DNA of 64,000 nucleotides, from the NCBI GenBank assembly GCA_012295275.1, contig CM022672.1, forward strand, positions 32,100,265-32,164,264, given 5' to 3'. The DNA is from Chrysomallon squamiferum (Eukaryota; Mollusca; Gastropoda; Neomphalida; Peltospiridae). Shown here in pieces: positions 10,314 to 22,339 of the stretch. The translations under genes and the position numbers were made by a program. The first letter of the stretch is position 1, and each line of letters begins with the position of its first letter. Below the pieces are notes generated by a model, which made no database searches, was not told where the DNA came from, and worked only from the letters and a program-made list of their open reading frames with translations.

Positions 10314-11236
10314 ATATATGTGTTTTTATTCTAATGATGGCACTAATGATTCTGAGAAATGGTACCCCTCACATCTTTTATATTGATATCATGGGTAATT
10401 AAGTTGGAAGTCATCTGGGAAGCCATATATGGGATAAGATAAAGGGATAGATCTGAGGATAAGATAAAGGGATAGGTCTGAGGACATAAAGAGAAGGGAT
10501 TCTCCTTTGAATGGGTCAATTAGAGAACGGCTTCTTAAATGGGTTTTTAAAGAAAATGATAAATGAGATATTAAAATAACCCATTGGATAGGTCAAGGAC
10601 TCAATGACAATTAAAACTCAACTGGGTAAGTTAATTACGAAATTGACTTATGTTAGAGAGATGTACAGATATAGATTGACATAGTGTTTATGGTGAAACA
10701 TGGATTATCAATTGCGGAATGATGATTAATGGGTGAAAGAGGTGCATATTTATGATGGAATATTTAAGAAGCATTAAAAATATTAGTTTGGTATAAAAAT
10801 AATTTTTAATACCTTTAACATATTTAAAATAGGAATTTTAGTAAAAATGTAGTGTTTCTTTCTTTATGTTTCTTTGTTCCTATTATTTTTTGTTCTGTTT
10901 CTTTCTTGCCTACAACCGTTTAACAAAATGGTTTACTTGACGACGTTCTTAGTGGTTCGGGAAGTGACGTTATCGAGAGTGCAGGAAATGACGTTATAGA
11001 TCGCAAAAAGTTTTAACTGAATAATTTATACTTGACAGGTAATTTGTATCAAGTTAAATTTAATTTGAAACCAAACACTGATTTTAACCCTAATCTAAAC
11101 CGTAATCGTAACACTAAATCTATTTATAACAATGAAACAATTTTATTAACCGTCGAACGTTAGTTTTATATCAGTTACCAGATCCTGACACTGTTCTAAA
11201 AAAATGATACTAATAAATTAAATATTAATAAATTAA

Positions 11237-11273
<37 letters not shown>

Positions 11274-12600
11274 ATAAAATAAAATAAAAAAAAAAAAAAA
11301 AAAAATAAACAAACATCTTCAACTTTTTTATTATTATTATTTTTTTAAATCTAATCTTAACCCTAACTTAATCAGCAAAAATATCTAAACTTTTAGACTA
11401 AAAGTCTGAACATAAAGCACTTTAACCTAGTAACTAACCCTGGCAGTAATTTACACTTTGCCTGTATAATAAATTGTTTATTGAGATCAAAAATTATTTT
11501 AAATCTAATAATAATAATAATGTAGAATATGTCTTAAATAAACGACTGAATGAAATAAAAATAACTAACTAGATTACCTAGCACTGATTTCAACTATATT
11601 AATAACTTTAAATCTAAAAATTATCACTAAATATAATATTAAAACTTAAATCTCTTTCCTAACCCTAAATATACCCTAAATGAATCCTCACCTTTATTTT
11701 GTATTGCTGAAATTTTATTCAGATATTTGTTCTGAAAGAAAATAATGTCTAAGATTTTAATTAAAATTGTTTCCCTTCACTTAACCTCAGGAAGTTGTCT
11801 ATGACAGTAGCTTAAAAGTTAAAACAAGAAAAAAACTCAGTATAAGTCAACTGTTTATTTGTACAGAGAAAACAAAGATTAAATAAACATTTTTAATCTG
11901 CACCTATTTCAAATCTTTTTATATAATAATTTGTCAAAGGAAAAGCTAGTAAAACTGACTAGTGTGAAAAATACAAACAACTATAATATATATTTTTTTA
12001 GTGGATAACAATTTCATTGATTCAGTGTTATAACATTCACTGGCCTAGTTATGATATATGTATTTTTATATAAATACACGATTAAAAAATAATACAAATA
12101 TTTTTATTTATTTACAAAATAATAAAATAAATTTAATAATTATCTCCCTTGAATCAAACACTTTTTAATCTAAAATGTGCAGCTTTTTTTACACAATCAT
12201 CAAGATTCTAACATCAATCAATTTCAAAAAAGTAATGTCTGTTTGTCACATACTTGACTACTTGGTCCTGTGTCTGATCCAAACATTCTGAATACTGATC
12301 TACATCTGATTACATGTTGTGTGAACAACATTGTGACTTTGAGTCTATATTCACAGTATTTAAATTCTTCAATAAGTGTAGTCCATGCTTCACACAAGAA
12401 ACAGTTTTTAAAATGTTATTTTGGTGTTGAACTTTCTAACACATTTCAATATTCTCCAAGCATTCAGTTCTTTATATTTTTTGGAGATGTTCATCTTCTG
12501 TTTGCTTAGTTCAGGATGATCAGACAACTTTAAAAACTTGGAGGCAAACTTGACAAGTCATTTAGAATCAATGTCATTTCTCACATGTATTCTTTCTTTC
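10314..12600. other. AT-rich region without a recognisable gene
   Basis: Mostly unique AT-rich DNA with a poly(A) tract at 11239-11305 (with T interruptions) and scattered CCCTAA-like words near 11085 and 11350-11680. Minus-strand open scraps at about 12240-12600 (for example SKQKMNISKKYKELNAW) could be a decayed exon but show no consistent frame. Confidence 0.6.
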
Positions 12601-13040
12601 TCAAAACAAGCTCATGATAAAGAACCCTGAAGAAAAAAAAAAAAAAAGTTATAATTAAAATAAAAATAATATTCAGAGTTACATAGATTATATTGAAATG
12701 TCCTTGATTATAAATATTTACCTGGAAATGTAGATTATACAATTTGACATATAAAATGAAGACTAGATGTAATTAAAATGAGATGTGTTGTGACTTAATA
12801 GTAGAGAGCTGAGCTGAGAAGTAACAGATTGTAGTATCAATCTTGAAAACTGAAAACACAAACACCTGTCTTAATTAACAAGTGAAAATGTAGATGGTTT
12901 TTCTCTCACAGTTTCATTATCAAAAATAACAATAATGTCTGTCATCTGAAGCAGATTTTTTCAAATTATTAATCAGAAAATGATTTTAGTGAACTTCATG
13001 GTAACTGAAAGGTCTGAGAGACAAGTTCACATTTATTTAC

Positions 13041-13195
13041 CAATCAAGCAGCCTGTTAAACTAGCATGATGGGTGATGTGAAACATCTGACAGTCAACTG
13101 TTGTTCTGTGACTCTCCTCTGATTTCTCTGCTCTGTTATGTGAGAATTTGCTGTGTTTAGATTTCTGTACTCTGTGTACAACAATCAGCTTGTGT
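13041..13195 (-). CDS. Exon-like segment, possible downstream exon of the 15.9-19.8 kb gene
   Basis: The segment is bounded by TTTTTCAG and a GTAAATA donor, and is open for 51 codons (KLIVVHRVQKSKHSKFSHNR, then a Glu/Ser-rich part and ITHHASLTGCLI). It lies on the same strand as the gene upstream, but the frame of the intervening exon at 13568-13758 is broken, so the link is unproven. Product unknown. Confidence 0.35.
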
Positions 13196-13261
13196 CTGAA
13201 AAATAAAATATTAAAAACAAGACAAATGTTAGAATTACAAATGTAATGTACACACAGTTTA

Positions 13262-13325
13262 CTTACCAATCACTGAGTCTGTTAACTAGCACTGGATGTG
13301 TGATGTAAAACATCTGATAGTAACA
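13262..13325 (-). repeat. Diverged duplicate of the 3' end of the 13041-13195 exon
   Basis: On the minus strand both places read ACT-TCAGATGTTT-ACATCAC-CAT, then a GCTAGTT-AACAG motif and TGATTGGTAA with a splice-donor-like end. They are about 240 bases apart with a few substitutions and indels, so the exon end was duplicated in tandem. Confidence 0.65.
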
Positions 13326-13567
13326 GTATTACAAATCTATTTTTATCATTTCAATTCAGAGTAATATTTTCAACAGTAAACAAGTACAGTTAATTTAAAT
13401 GAAATAAAATTAAGTCAAAGTGCATTTCAGTATCTCATCTACACCTATCATTATTTACAAATAAACAATAAAATTATATATAATAATATTAATATTAAAA
13501 CATTCTCATTGACATTAAGTAATTTATTATTTAAAAGTTTATAAAATCTGGCAGTAAACTGAATTAC

Positions 13568-13758
13568 CTGTCCATTATACCCAGCATCTGTTTACAAACA
13601 TGTTGAGTACATCTGAGTGTCTGAGTCTGTACAAATTTCCCTCAAAATCTAGAACTGGCAAACTGATTGTTCTTCCATGAATTGTACACTGCAGACATGG
13701 TCAAGTGGTCAATCTTGCCTGACTGGACCTTTTTCTGATCAGCAAGGGCTTGTTTATC
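13568..13758 (-). pseudogene. Exon-like segment with a broken frame
   Basis: TTTTGCAG precedes and a GTAATT donor follows. The first frame opens with [20 protein letters not shown] and [15 protein letters not shown] and then stops; another frame then carries [19 protein letters not shown]. The clean splice edges and the frame change together suggest a decayed exon. Confidence 0.4.
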
Positions 13759-13921
13759 CTGCAAAATAAATAAATAAAATTAATTTTCAAAAAAAAAAAA
13801 AAACTACTTTTTTTCAGTGACAACCCTCAACTGAGAGTAGTAGACTGTCTCCTGGGCTGATCTGACTCTGGATTCTGACAAACACAAATTATTTATATTA
13901 CTGATTCAGAAAGAATTTTGA

Positions 13922-13923
13922 AA

Positions 13924-13961
<38 letters not shown>

Positions 13962-13969
13962 ACTAATAC

Positions 13970-14020
<51 letters not shown>
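13922..14020. repeat. (ACT)n followed by (AAT)n
   Basis: About 12 ACT units followed by an (AAT)n run. Confidence 0.93.
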
Positions 14021-14199
14021 TAATAAAATAAAAATAAACTAAGTAATATAAATAAATAAAGAACAAATAAATGGAACCTTAAAAAAAGTAATATTTCAAA
14101 AAAAATATAATAATTAAGAAATATATTATTTTTATAACAAATAAAGAAATAAAAATTAAAAAATAATACAGCTATCTGTTGAAATGAATGCCTCACCTG

Positions 14200-15080
14200 A
14201 ATTTACTATTATATAATATTTATACTCACTTCTCATTAGTGTTTTTTTTTTTTGACATTCTGCTAGAAAACCTGCATGTTACAGTCAATTAATTCTGTCT
14301 AGTGCATTAATGAAAAAAATGTTTTTACATTAGTTTTTACTTTCTGAATGTTTTATCAGGTGGAACAAAAACAAATAACAAACAAAGAACCCACATTTAT
14401 AAGTTTTGAATGATTACTATGGATTTTGTCCTTTTTGACTTTCTCTCTTTTTATTAATTTCTTGTTTTGTTTTATAATGTTTTATTTCTGTGTTATAAAA
14501 TATGAATTACTAGTATCCCATTTCATGAACCTCTCCAACCCAATCCAATATATACATATTATTCAAACTGCTGTATTTCTACAAAATAACAAAGTAATTA
14601 GTCTCTGTTTACATACTTCAAAAGAAATAATAAAAAAAAAAAAAAATAAAAATTCATTCATATTTTTGAAACAACAGAAAGTTGTATAAAGGTTATGTGA
14701 AAAGAATGGTCAGTTTTTCCCAGACTTTTTTTCTGTCATTTTGTAGTGTTTGTTTTAAATATGTATATTCCACATTTGGAAACTCTAGCACAAATAGTTT
14801 TCATACAGCATCTTTCTAAAAATGTTAGGATAGTACAAAAAAGATAGATGATTAAAAAAAAAAAAAAGTAAACAAATGAAGTTTAAAAACCATATTTCCA
14901 TTTATTATGTCTGTAGGGGTTATGTTATGTATCATTATTATGTAATCTGTGTATATGCACTTCCTGTTACAAAAAATCTGAAACATTTATCTGAAAAAGT
15001 TATTTTTTTTTATATTTTCTAAAACAATTTTGTTTATTAAAATTGTGTTATTTTTCATCTAGTGTGACACCTTAAATGTT
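14200..15080. other. AT-rich, no gene seen
   Basis: Contains several poly(A) and poly(T) runs. The 87-codon plus-strand frame at 14426-14689 is Phe/Leu-rich and has no family resemblance. Confidence 0.6.
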
Positions 15081-15082
15081 AT

Positions 15083-15270
15083 TCACTTAAATGTATCCAG
15101 CCACACAGACAAAGCTTTAAAATTTACATCTTCAAATATTCTAGAAAATTCCTCAGCTTTTCTAAATAATACAGACCCAGATACTGGGAGATTTTTACCC
15201 TTTGTATGTTTTAACCATTTCAAAGTTCCAGTTTGTGTGTTAAATTCAGATAGACATTTATTTGCAGAAT
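15083..15270 (-). pseudogene. CENP-B/pogo-type transposase DNA-binding fragment
   Basis: The frame holds LKWLKHTKGKNLPVSGSVL and RKAEEFSRIFEDVNFKALS, then VWLDTFK and a stop. This is the second helix-turn-helix of CENP-B and of Tigger/jerky/pogo transposases: a Trp near the start, a P-(V/I)-SG turn, KA-x-x-(F/L) and a terminal (G/V)WL-x-RF-like motif. The N-terminal helix-turn-helix and the DDE domain are absent on both sides, so this is a stranded piece of a dead element about 60 codons long. It lies in an intron or the 3' flank of the gene at 15882-19811, on the same strand. Confidence 0.75.
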
Positions 15271-15845
15271 AGAAAAAACAAGCATTATTTGACTCAGATA
15301 ATTACAATTATGTTAATTTGTAATTAGATCATCTTATTATTTTCTATTATAATAGGAAAATATCACAAATGTTCCATATTTTAATAGTCAAATCCTGCAT
15401 TAATATTAAGCAATAGGTGTAAGTAATGTAACTTGTTTATCTCTTACTTGAGTGTAATCAATCATAATCTCAGTGTGAAGGAAGTCACTTGATTCAAAAA
15501 GATGAAGACAAACAAATGGATCTGAAAATAAAATATCATGATACTGTATATAGCCCGTATATACTGTTAACACTATAATTTTCTTATTTCAATTCTTTTC
15601 AAATATCCCAAGTCGACTATTTAAGTTTTTATTTCTGATATAAGTATGCACAGTCTATATATCTGCTATTAACGTTCTTATTTCAGTTCTTTGCAAACAC
15701 CACAAGTAAACTATTTAAGTTTTAGCTTTTATTTTTTCTTTGTGATGTAAATGTAAGTTTGCCTAACATATAACTGTATTATAAAATAGAAACAATCTTA
15801 TACTTGAAGACAAAAATAAAATTTTATTAAGAAGTTCAAGCTTAC
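15271..15845. other. AT-rich, no gene seen
   Basis: No exon-like or repeat structure stands out. A diverged repeat of about 110 bases (TTCTTATTTCA-TTCTTT-CAAA near 15580 and again near 15670) suggests a small local duplication. Confidence 0.5.
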
Positions 15846-15881
15846 CTTATTCTACTTCTGCATCTTCAAAATCAATCAGGG

Positions 15882-18800
15882 TCATGGACTGGACATGTTT
15901 GATACTTTGAGGTGAGGAGGAAACTTGCTGATAGTCACCATGTTGAGAGTTTTCTGTTTGTGTTTAGTTTCACAGGACAAAGTAGGACTGCTTTTCTGAA
16001 ACTGAAGATGTTGATAAAACTCTCAGGATTAAACAAAAAAGAGAAAAAAGTTTAAATTTACAGACAGATTTACACATACAGTAGAAATGCTGATATGATT
16101 ATCAGTTTAATGTGTTTGTTTGATCATAACCATAATTAAGATGAAGGCAACATGAAGATAATTTATATCTTAGAATCCACAGTCACTTGACACAAAATGA
16201 GATAATGTACCTCAGTACATTTTGTGAATTTCACCATTTTAAAAGTAAATATAATTTATGAAATATAATATCAAAAGCTGACAAAAACTCAAGATGTCAC
16301 TGGATCACATGACTTCATGACTGAATTCACAACTTCTAATGTATGCTATGTCATCTGTATGCTGATTATGTAGATTACTTTAAAATCAGTTATTAAAGCT
16401 GGCAAGAATTTCTACTACTTTTTTTTTTTTTTTTTTTTAAGTATGAGCGGCTTTTGTCTGCCTGTGCATTTTTTGGTTGGAGGGTTTTTTGTTTTGAGGA
16501 GCTTTTGGCTGTGTTCACAGTTTTACATCTTAGTTATATTAGCTAACAATGTGCTTCATCATGTTCATTCAGAAAATAAATTAAACTGAGAATATATTTT
16601 AATAAAATAATAATAAAATAAAACTTTATAGATAAAATATTACAGAGAATTTGGTAATTATAAAAAAAACATCTTTAGCACATGAAAGGAAATAAAAAAA
16701 AAATGATATGATCATAAAATAATAAATCTATCAGTAACAAATAAAGACAACTTTCATTTATTTTAAGATTTCTAAACTATCATCTGATAGGAATTACAAC
16801 TTTCTAACTGAACTTATGACTTTCTTGTTATTTATAAAAAAATATTATACTATTTCTTTTTTTATTTAGTAACACAACACCTAGTTATAAAACCTCTCCA
16901 AAATTAATTTTAATAAATCCTCAACAGGTAGTCATATTTATAATTCTTTTATTTTTTATTTTAATAATTTACCTGAAGCTGTTTAATTTGTCCATCAACT
17001 GAAATGACGTCTGCCTCCTCAGAGAAAGTTGTGCTATATTCCCAGAGACGTTCTTCTGTTACTGAGTTTACACTGAAATCCTGTTCCTCCTAATCTCAAC
17101 CTAAATCACAAAGAAAACTTTACATATAACATTTCATATCTTGATTTTACATTTTTGAGTAATCTTTAAGTTATCTTAAATTGGTTATCTATTAAATAAA
17201 ACTTTAAAAAGAAAGTTAAATTTACATTTATATTGACTAATAAATAAAAACAGTATTTATAATTTTATTTTCAGTATATAAAAAAATTTTTAATATTATC
17301 TGACCTCTGTGCTTAACTAAAAACAAAACAACAAGAATGAAAAAAAATCATGAAAGGAAGAAGAAATAGCATCAAATCCCATTTTTTAATATCAGTTGAA
17401 AACCTGTTAGAAAAATCTCAAAATAATATAATTTCATCAATAAATTAACAAATGTTAAAACAATTTGAAAATCAAATATATTAACTCAAATCAACTAATT
17501 TGAATTAAAAAGTATGATTAAACAGTGACTGTCCAAACAAAACACTTGAGATTCAAACCAATGAGGATGGGATTTTGATCAGGAAGAACTATCTTGTTTA
17601 ACATTTCTGTGCATGAAAAAAACTGAATTTTGAAAATTTTATTTAACTAGTTATATAGATAAAAAGTTACTGATGATATGAAAAAGATTATTTGAATATA
17701 TCTATATCTACATATTTGTTGTTATATATATTTCAATGTTCCTTCTGTACAAATGCAATTATTTAGGAAGAAACAAAATAAGAAAAATAATATTAATAAT
17801 AAAATAACAAAATTAGGACATTAAAGTCAGCTAAAAAGAAAAACACTATGGACATTCTCAAGCACAGCAGGTAAAAAAAAACAATTTATCAACACTATTA
17901 AAATATTTATTAAATTTAAGTTTAACAAACATAGACTGTTAAAAATTTAAAATACAATTAAATTTCTAAAATTATCAAAAAAACAGAAAATTTCAAGTCC
18001 CCAAACCACACAGACCAAAACCAAAATAAATAAATAAATAAACTAATGTTTTAAAAACCTGTAAAACAAAATGAATCTGTCAAATTTAATTTTCATTTTA
18101 AAATCTGTCTGGAACTGTGTGTTAACAGTTTTTTAACAAGTGTGTTTGAAATTGTAAAGATAAAAAGTGGAGAAATGCTGATTTTAAACTGACACAGTTT
18201 TCTAACAGACATTACTTACTAGGAATGAGACTTTCCGAGAAGCTGGACAACAGTGGGGTGACACTTCCAGACATTTCCTACTCCTCAACTTGACCAGCTG
18301 CCTCAGAGAGAAACCATCTTGATGAAAAGTTAGAGTACTCCCACCTTGTTCACCAGCCAGTCTGAACACAGGATACTCAACTAAAAAACAAAACAATAAA
18401 CATCACAATCTACTTAACATTACCTACAGCCTGTTTATCACAAACTTATGTCTTCAGTGTTCAAGTAATATCATTCTGACACAAAAGCTGAATACAGAGC
18501 ATTTATTAACTGAAGAAAAATACAAAATAAATAATTTAATACTCTGTAGAGAAATGTTTTAAAATGTCATTTAATAGAAATTCAGCATGACACCAAAACC
18601 TACAGCTATTCTGAATCTGTGGTTTACATTTATTTTCTTATTTATATTTATCAGATATAAATTGTAATACTTTACCATACGAGGAAACTGGCTTCATCTC
18701 TTTATTAAAAAAAACATATTTAGTGATAACTTTGATAAAACTGACTTTGAAGCAGAAACAAACAATGATATTCTAACACAGAAAATAACACATCTAACAC

Positions 18801-19184
18801 AAATATAGATAAAAATATATAACATGCATCACATTAATATTTATATATATTTTGTCACTTAAATAATGAATATATAGGAAATATATATAGAAAACAACAA
18901 CAATCTTCTTCATAATTTGGTGTCACTCACTGTCAAAGAAACACACACACTCCTGTCTCCATCTCATCAAGTCTACAACATCAGCAGCTAATCTGTCAAG
19001 AGAGACACACTGAACTCTTCTCTCTCTGAACACTTTGCTAGTCTCCTTAGTAACCTTCAAAATAAAAATAAAACACCAATTATTATCATTAGATTCTTTT
19101 ATTCACTCAGTTCTGCTATTCAAATACAACATCTTATTAAAAAAAGATTATTTTCATTCATTTAAGTATACTGACAGTAAAATA

Positions 19185-19266
<82 letters not shown>

Positions 19267-19811
19267 AGCTATAAAATTATAATTATAAAATTATGCAAAA
19301 AAATTAAAAGATAATAACAAAAGATACTGCAAAATTACCTTTAAAATTACCTTAAATGTTTAATAATATAAAATGTTGTTTGTTATTAAAATATGTTTGT
19401 TGATATCTTTATTTTAAATAAGTAGACAGAAAAGAGCTGGCTAACACCTTATATCTCTCACAATAACACGCTTTAAAATAATGATGATTTATGTTGCATA
19501 CATAATAACAATAAAAAATACAATAAAAAATAAAACTAAAAAACAGTAAGGAAGAAATTCAATAAAAAATAAAATTACAGAGACCTACACACTCATTAAA
19601 TTATCTAATATGTAGATAATAATAATTTAAAAACAGAAGAAAAAAGAAGGAATTCACTTACTGAACAAATCAAATTCCAAAGCCTGTTAACAAGCTGTCT
19701 GTACAGATCTCCGTGTCGTGAATGAGAACGACTGATGAACTTTGACCTTTGACCGTTAACCTGCATACTTTTGTCGTGCTGTAAAACGTGTATCAACCCC
19801 TGCTCTAGCAT
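15882..19811 (-). CDS. Unrecognised gene, five phase-compatible exons
   Basis: Exons on the minus strand: 19811-19662 (150 bases from the first Met to a GTAAGT donor), 19054-18931 (124), 18380-18220 (161), 17089-16973 (117) and 15995-15882 (114, ending in TGA). Every boundary has AG and GT, and the phases close exactly (0, 0, 1, 0, 0), which chance would rarely give. Characteristic pieces are SRSHSRHGDLYRQLVNRLWN, VSLDRLAADVVDLMRWRQEC, FRLAGEQGGSTLTFHQDG and the acidic EEADVISVDGQIKQLQ. No signal peptide or membrane segment is seen. The product would be about 222 residues. In the last exon a second frame ends in MTLIDFEDAEVE and stops just before a GTAAGC donor, so the true C-terminus is uncertain. 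A CpG-bearing stretch and a promoter-like element (20402-20530) lie upstream. I cannot name the family. Confidence 0.6.
19190..19263. repeat. (AT)n-(AG)n compound microsatellite
   Basis: About 13 AT units followed directly by about 23 AG units, in the first intron of the minus-strand gene. Confidence 0.97.
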
Positions 19812-19849
19812 GTAGTAAACTAAATAATAACCAGAAAAATAAAGAGTAA

Positions 19850-20400
19850 CTACTACTACTACTACTAATAATAATAATAAATTAATTTAATATGAAAACC
19901 TGTATATAGATTATTTATTTATTTATTTACTGTTTTAAAAGTTTGGCGTTTCCTGAAAACTATTTGTTAGTCAAATGAAATGAGCAGTATCTAGACAGCT
20001 GTTTTACTTCTCGTGTACTGGAAAATGTAGTAACGTATAAATTAATTAATTACTACTACTGCTGCAACTGATACATATAATTAGTCTATCTATTTTTTCT
20101 TATTATTACTGTTTTTCTCATTGTTATTATTATTATTGTTTGTGTTATGTGGTTGTCGTTGTTGCTATTATTATTTAATTATTTATTTATTTATTTTTTA
20201 TATTTTATTTTTATTTAATATTATTTTATTTTGTTTTATTTTTAATTATTATGATTATTATGATTATTATTATTTTCAATTTGTTCGTTTCTGTTTTGTT
20301 GTTCTCGTCGTTGTCGAATTTGCTGTAATTAATTTTTTCGGAAAGAATTGTAAAGCGTCAGTTGTTTGTGCAGTGTTTAAGGTGAAATTTACATCAGCAG
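19850..20400. other. Upstream region of the minus-strand gene, low complexity
   Basis: Short ACT, AAT, ATTT and ATT runs alternate with brief CpG-bearing stretches (for example near 19975-20035 and 20290-20400). The 111-codon plus-strand frame at 20121-20456 translates these runs (Tyr/Phe/Leu-rich) and is not called as a gene. Confidence 0.6.
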
Positions 20401-20401
20401 T

Positions 20402-20530
20402 GAGTACTGAGAACTGGATGGGATGGTATGGGGTGGGGGGTGACCTAGTTTATTAATTTTGTTTGAGCGCTGCGACACGACTTGAAGTCGATCGATAAAC
20501 GAGTTGTCATGGCAGCGAAACATAAGCTGC
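20402..20530 (+). promoter_or_regulatory. Promoter-like element shared with the array units
   Basis: About 105 bases match, on the opposite strand, the sequences at 43907-44010, 54605-54705 and 63560-63660. The best-kept core is GTTTGAGCGCTGC, followed after a short variable part by TTGAAGTCGATCGATAAACG. A GGTGGGGGGTGA-(C/T)-CTAGTTT stretch precedes it. An ATG (ATGGCAGCGAAACAT) follows about ten bases after the core, and in the units an ATG in a strong Kozak context follows about 55 bases after it. Position next to gene starts, CpG content and keeping between otherwise different loci point to a promoter; that role is inference. Confidence 0.5.
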
Positions 20531-21349
20531 CTTGTAGTTTCTTTTATTTATTTATTTATTTATTTATTTGTGTATTGTTGTTGTTTTTGTTATTTTTATT
20601 GTCCTTTATTCTGTGATGATGATGATTAATATATTGCTCCCCTTTATTTATTTATTTATTTTTTTAAATTTAGCAAATAAATAATAATAACACTTATAAA
20701 AAATAAAAAAAATATTCAGTATTTTATTTCCGTATTTATTTCAAAATGATATTTTTTAAAGATTTATTTCGTTTCGTTTATTTGAAAATTAAAACGAAAC
20801 GTTTCGACTGTGAATATGTGTGTGTAAGAGAGCTTGTGTTATATATATTTATAACATAACCTGTTACTGAAAATTAAAGAAATAGAAATTATAATATTTA
20901 ATTTATCGCCAACTCGCATGTCCTCAACCACTAAATAATAAGTATACATGTGTAAAATAAATAATTTTCTTTGTAATTTAAAACTTGTGTTTTGTTTTGA
21001 TGTTCATAGTGGATACTTGATATTATATATAGTTTATAACTGTAGTATATGCAAATATATGTATCTATTATAATCAACCGTCACAATTTCTTAATTACAC
21101 AGTCAGCGGGTACACAAAAGGCGCAATTCCTAGACAAGAAACGAGCCATATTTTAATAGGTTCGTTAGCACTCGAGAGCTAACACCTCTTATGCGCTGGG
21201 CTTCATGACAACAGTGATGATGACAATATTTATAATAATCATAGTGACATGATATAAAAGCCATCCACCATAAAAACACACATTAACAATAACAGCGGTA
21301 ATAATAATGATAATCATTAAAATGGTACTAACAAAGCAAGACAACCCAC

Positions 21350-21354
<5 letters not shown>
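20531..21354. other. No gene seen
   Basis: AT-rich DNA with (TTTA)n near 20542-20570 and 20645-20660, and a CpG-bearing patch at about 21095-21200. I see no exon with convincing splice sites. Confidence 0.5.
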
Positions 21355-21382
<28 letters not shown>

Positions 21383-21390
21383 GTAGTTAT

Positions 21391-21430
<40 letters not shown>
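21355..21430. repeat. (ATT)n-(GTT)n compound microsatellite
   Basis: About nine ATT units and about thirteen GTT units at the left edge of the transposon remnant. Confidence 0.93.
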
Positions 21431-22129
21431 ACATGTTCTGCATAAAAACAGTATTGGAAATAATTCTCTGATAAACAAATCCTTTCTTGTGCACACCACA
21501 AAGTCAGTCAAATCAGCACCAGACACCAGTAGTTGGCCCTGGACTTGAGAATAGCACATGTGGTCCTCTTTCACATGCAGTAAGTCAGTATTTTCAAGAT
21601 AAAAACTGGGGAGAGCAGATGCTTTTTCAGTAGTGGGATCTCTGGCTGAATATGCAGACTTGATTAGTCCAGTTCTTTCCTTTCTCACACACCTGTCTAT
21701 CAGGTGTAGCACTTAGAACTCAAAAAGCAGAATTCACAATCAGGTCACATCATGAACATGGTTGACTTTTTTTTTAATGTAATGTTCTACACCCTCTTTT
21801 CAGTATTCTTGCATAGTTAAATATTTTAGTTCTAATTAAAGATAATAAAAATTAGTCTGTGAAATTTTACCTTTTAAAATAGTTCAAAAATTGGGAGCAG
21901 TCAATTGTTCTTTCCACTTTTTAGCCCAAAGGGAACAGCTGGCCTGATATCTAATGTGGTTCTTTTCATTCAGCAAACAATCTTTGTTAGTGATTTTAGT
22001 GATCTGATCTGCATACTGATCATTAACAGTCACTGTTGAAGGCTGTGTAAACTCCAGATTTCCACACACAGTTCCAACATGTTATCTCACAAAGTTTCTA
22101 AAATATTTTGCCTGAAATAATAAACAACA
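21428..22129 (-). pseudogene. YqaJ-type nuclease domain, deleted
   Basis: After TTATTTCAG at 22121-22129 the strand encodes a segment ending DQYADQITKITNKD, then IRYQASCSLWAKKWKEQLTA, which matches the start of YqaJ domains (a basic-GQS-x-LW motif and R-(I/L)-TASNF). The next piece (21712-21428) begins IKSAYSARDPTTEKASALPS and contains HMCYSQVQGQLLVSGADLTD and FVVCTRKDLFIREL, the end of the domain with the Y-x-QVQGQ-x-x-(V/I)-(T/S)G motif. The central part with the catalytic Asp of the SPDG-like motif is gone, and the EIK(C)P-like motif is altered to IKSAY. Enzymatic activity is therefore not expected. Confidence 0.75.
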
Positions 22130-22339
22130 AAACATTAATAATGAATTAAATGTAGTAAAGCTAATACATATATACTGTCAGCAGATCTGTTAGAGCAACT
22201 TGAGGGAAGCTATTTTGAAGTATTTTTCTCCCCTCTGTTTGCAAGGTAAAACTAACCTATATATATTTATGAAAGGATAAGATGTATTTAAAGCTTTAAT
22301 TCACAAAAGGCTTTTTTTTATGTTTCAGGGGTTGAACCA

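Noticed and set aside
12270-12509. 79-codon plus-strand ORF
   Set aside because: No start context or family pattern; the minus strand of the same stretch has equally good scraps, so neither is called.
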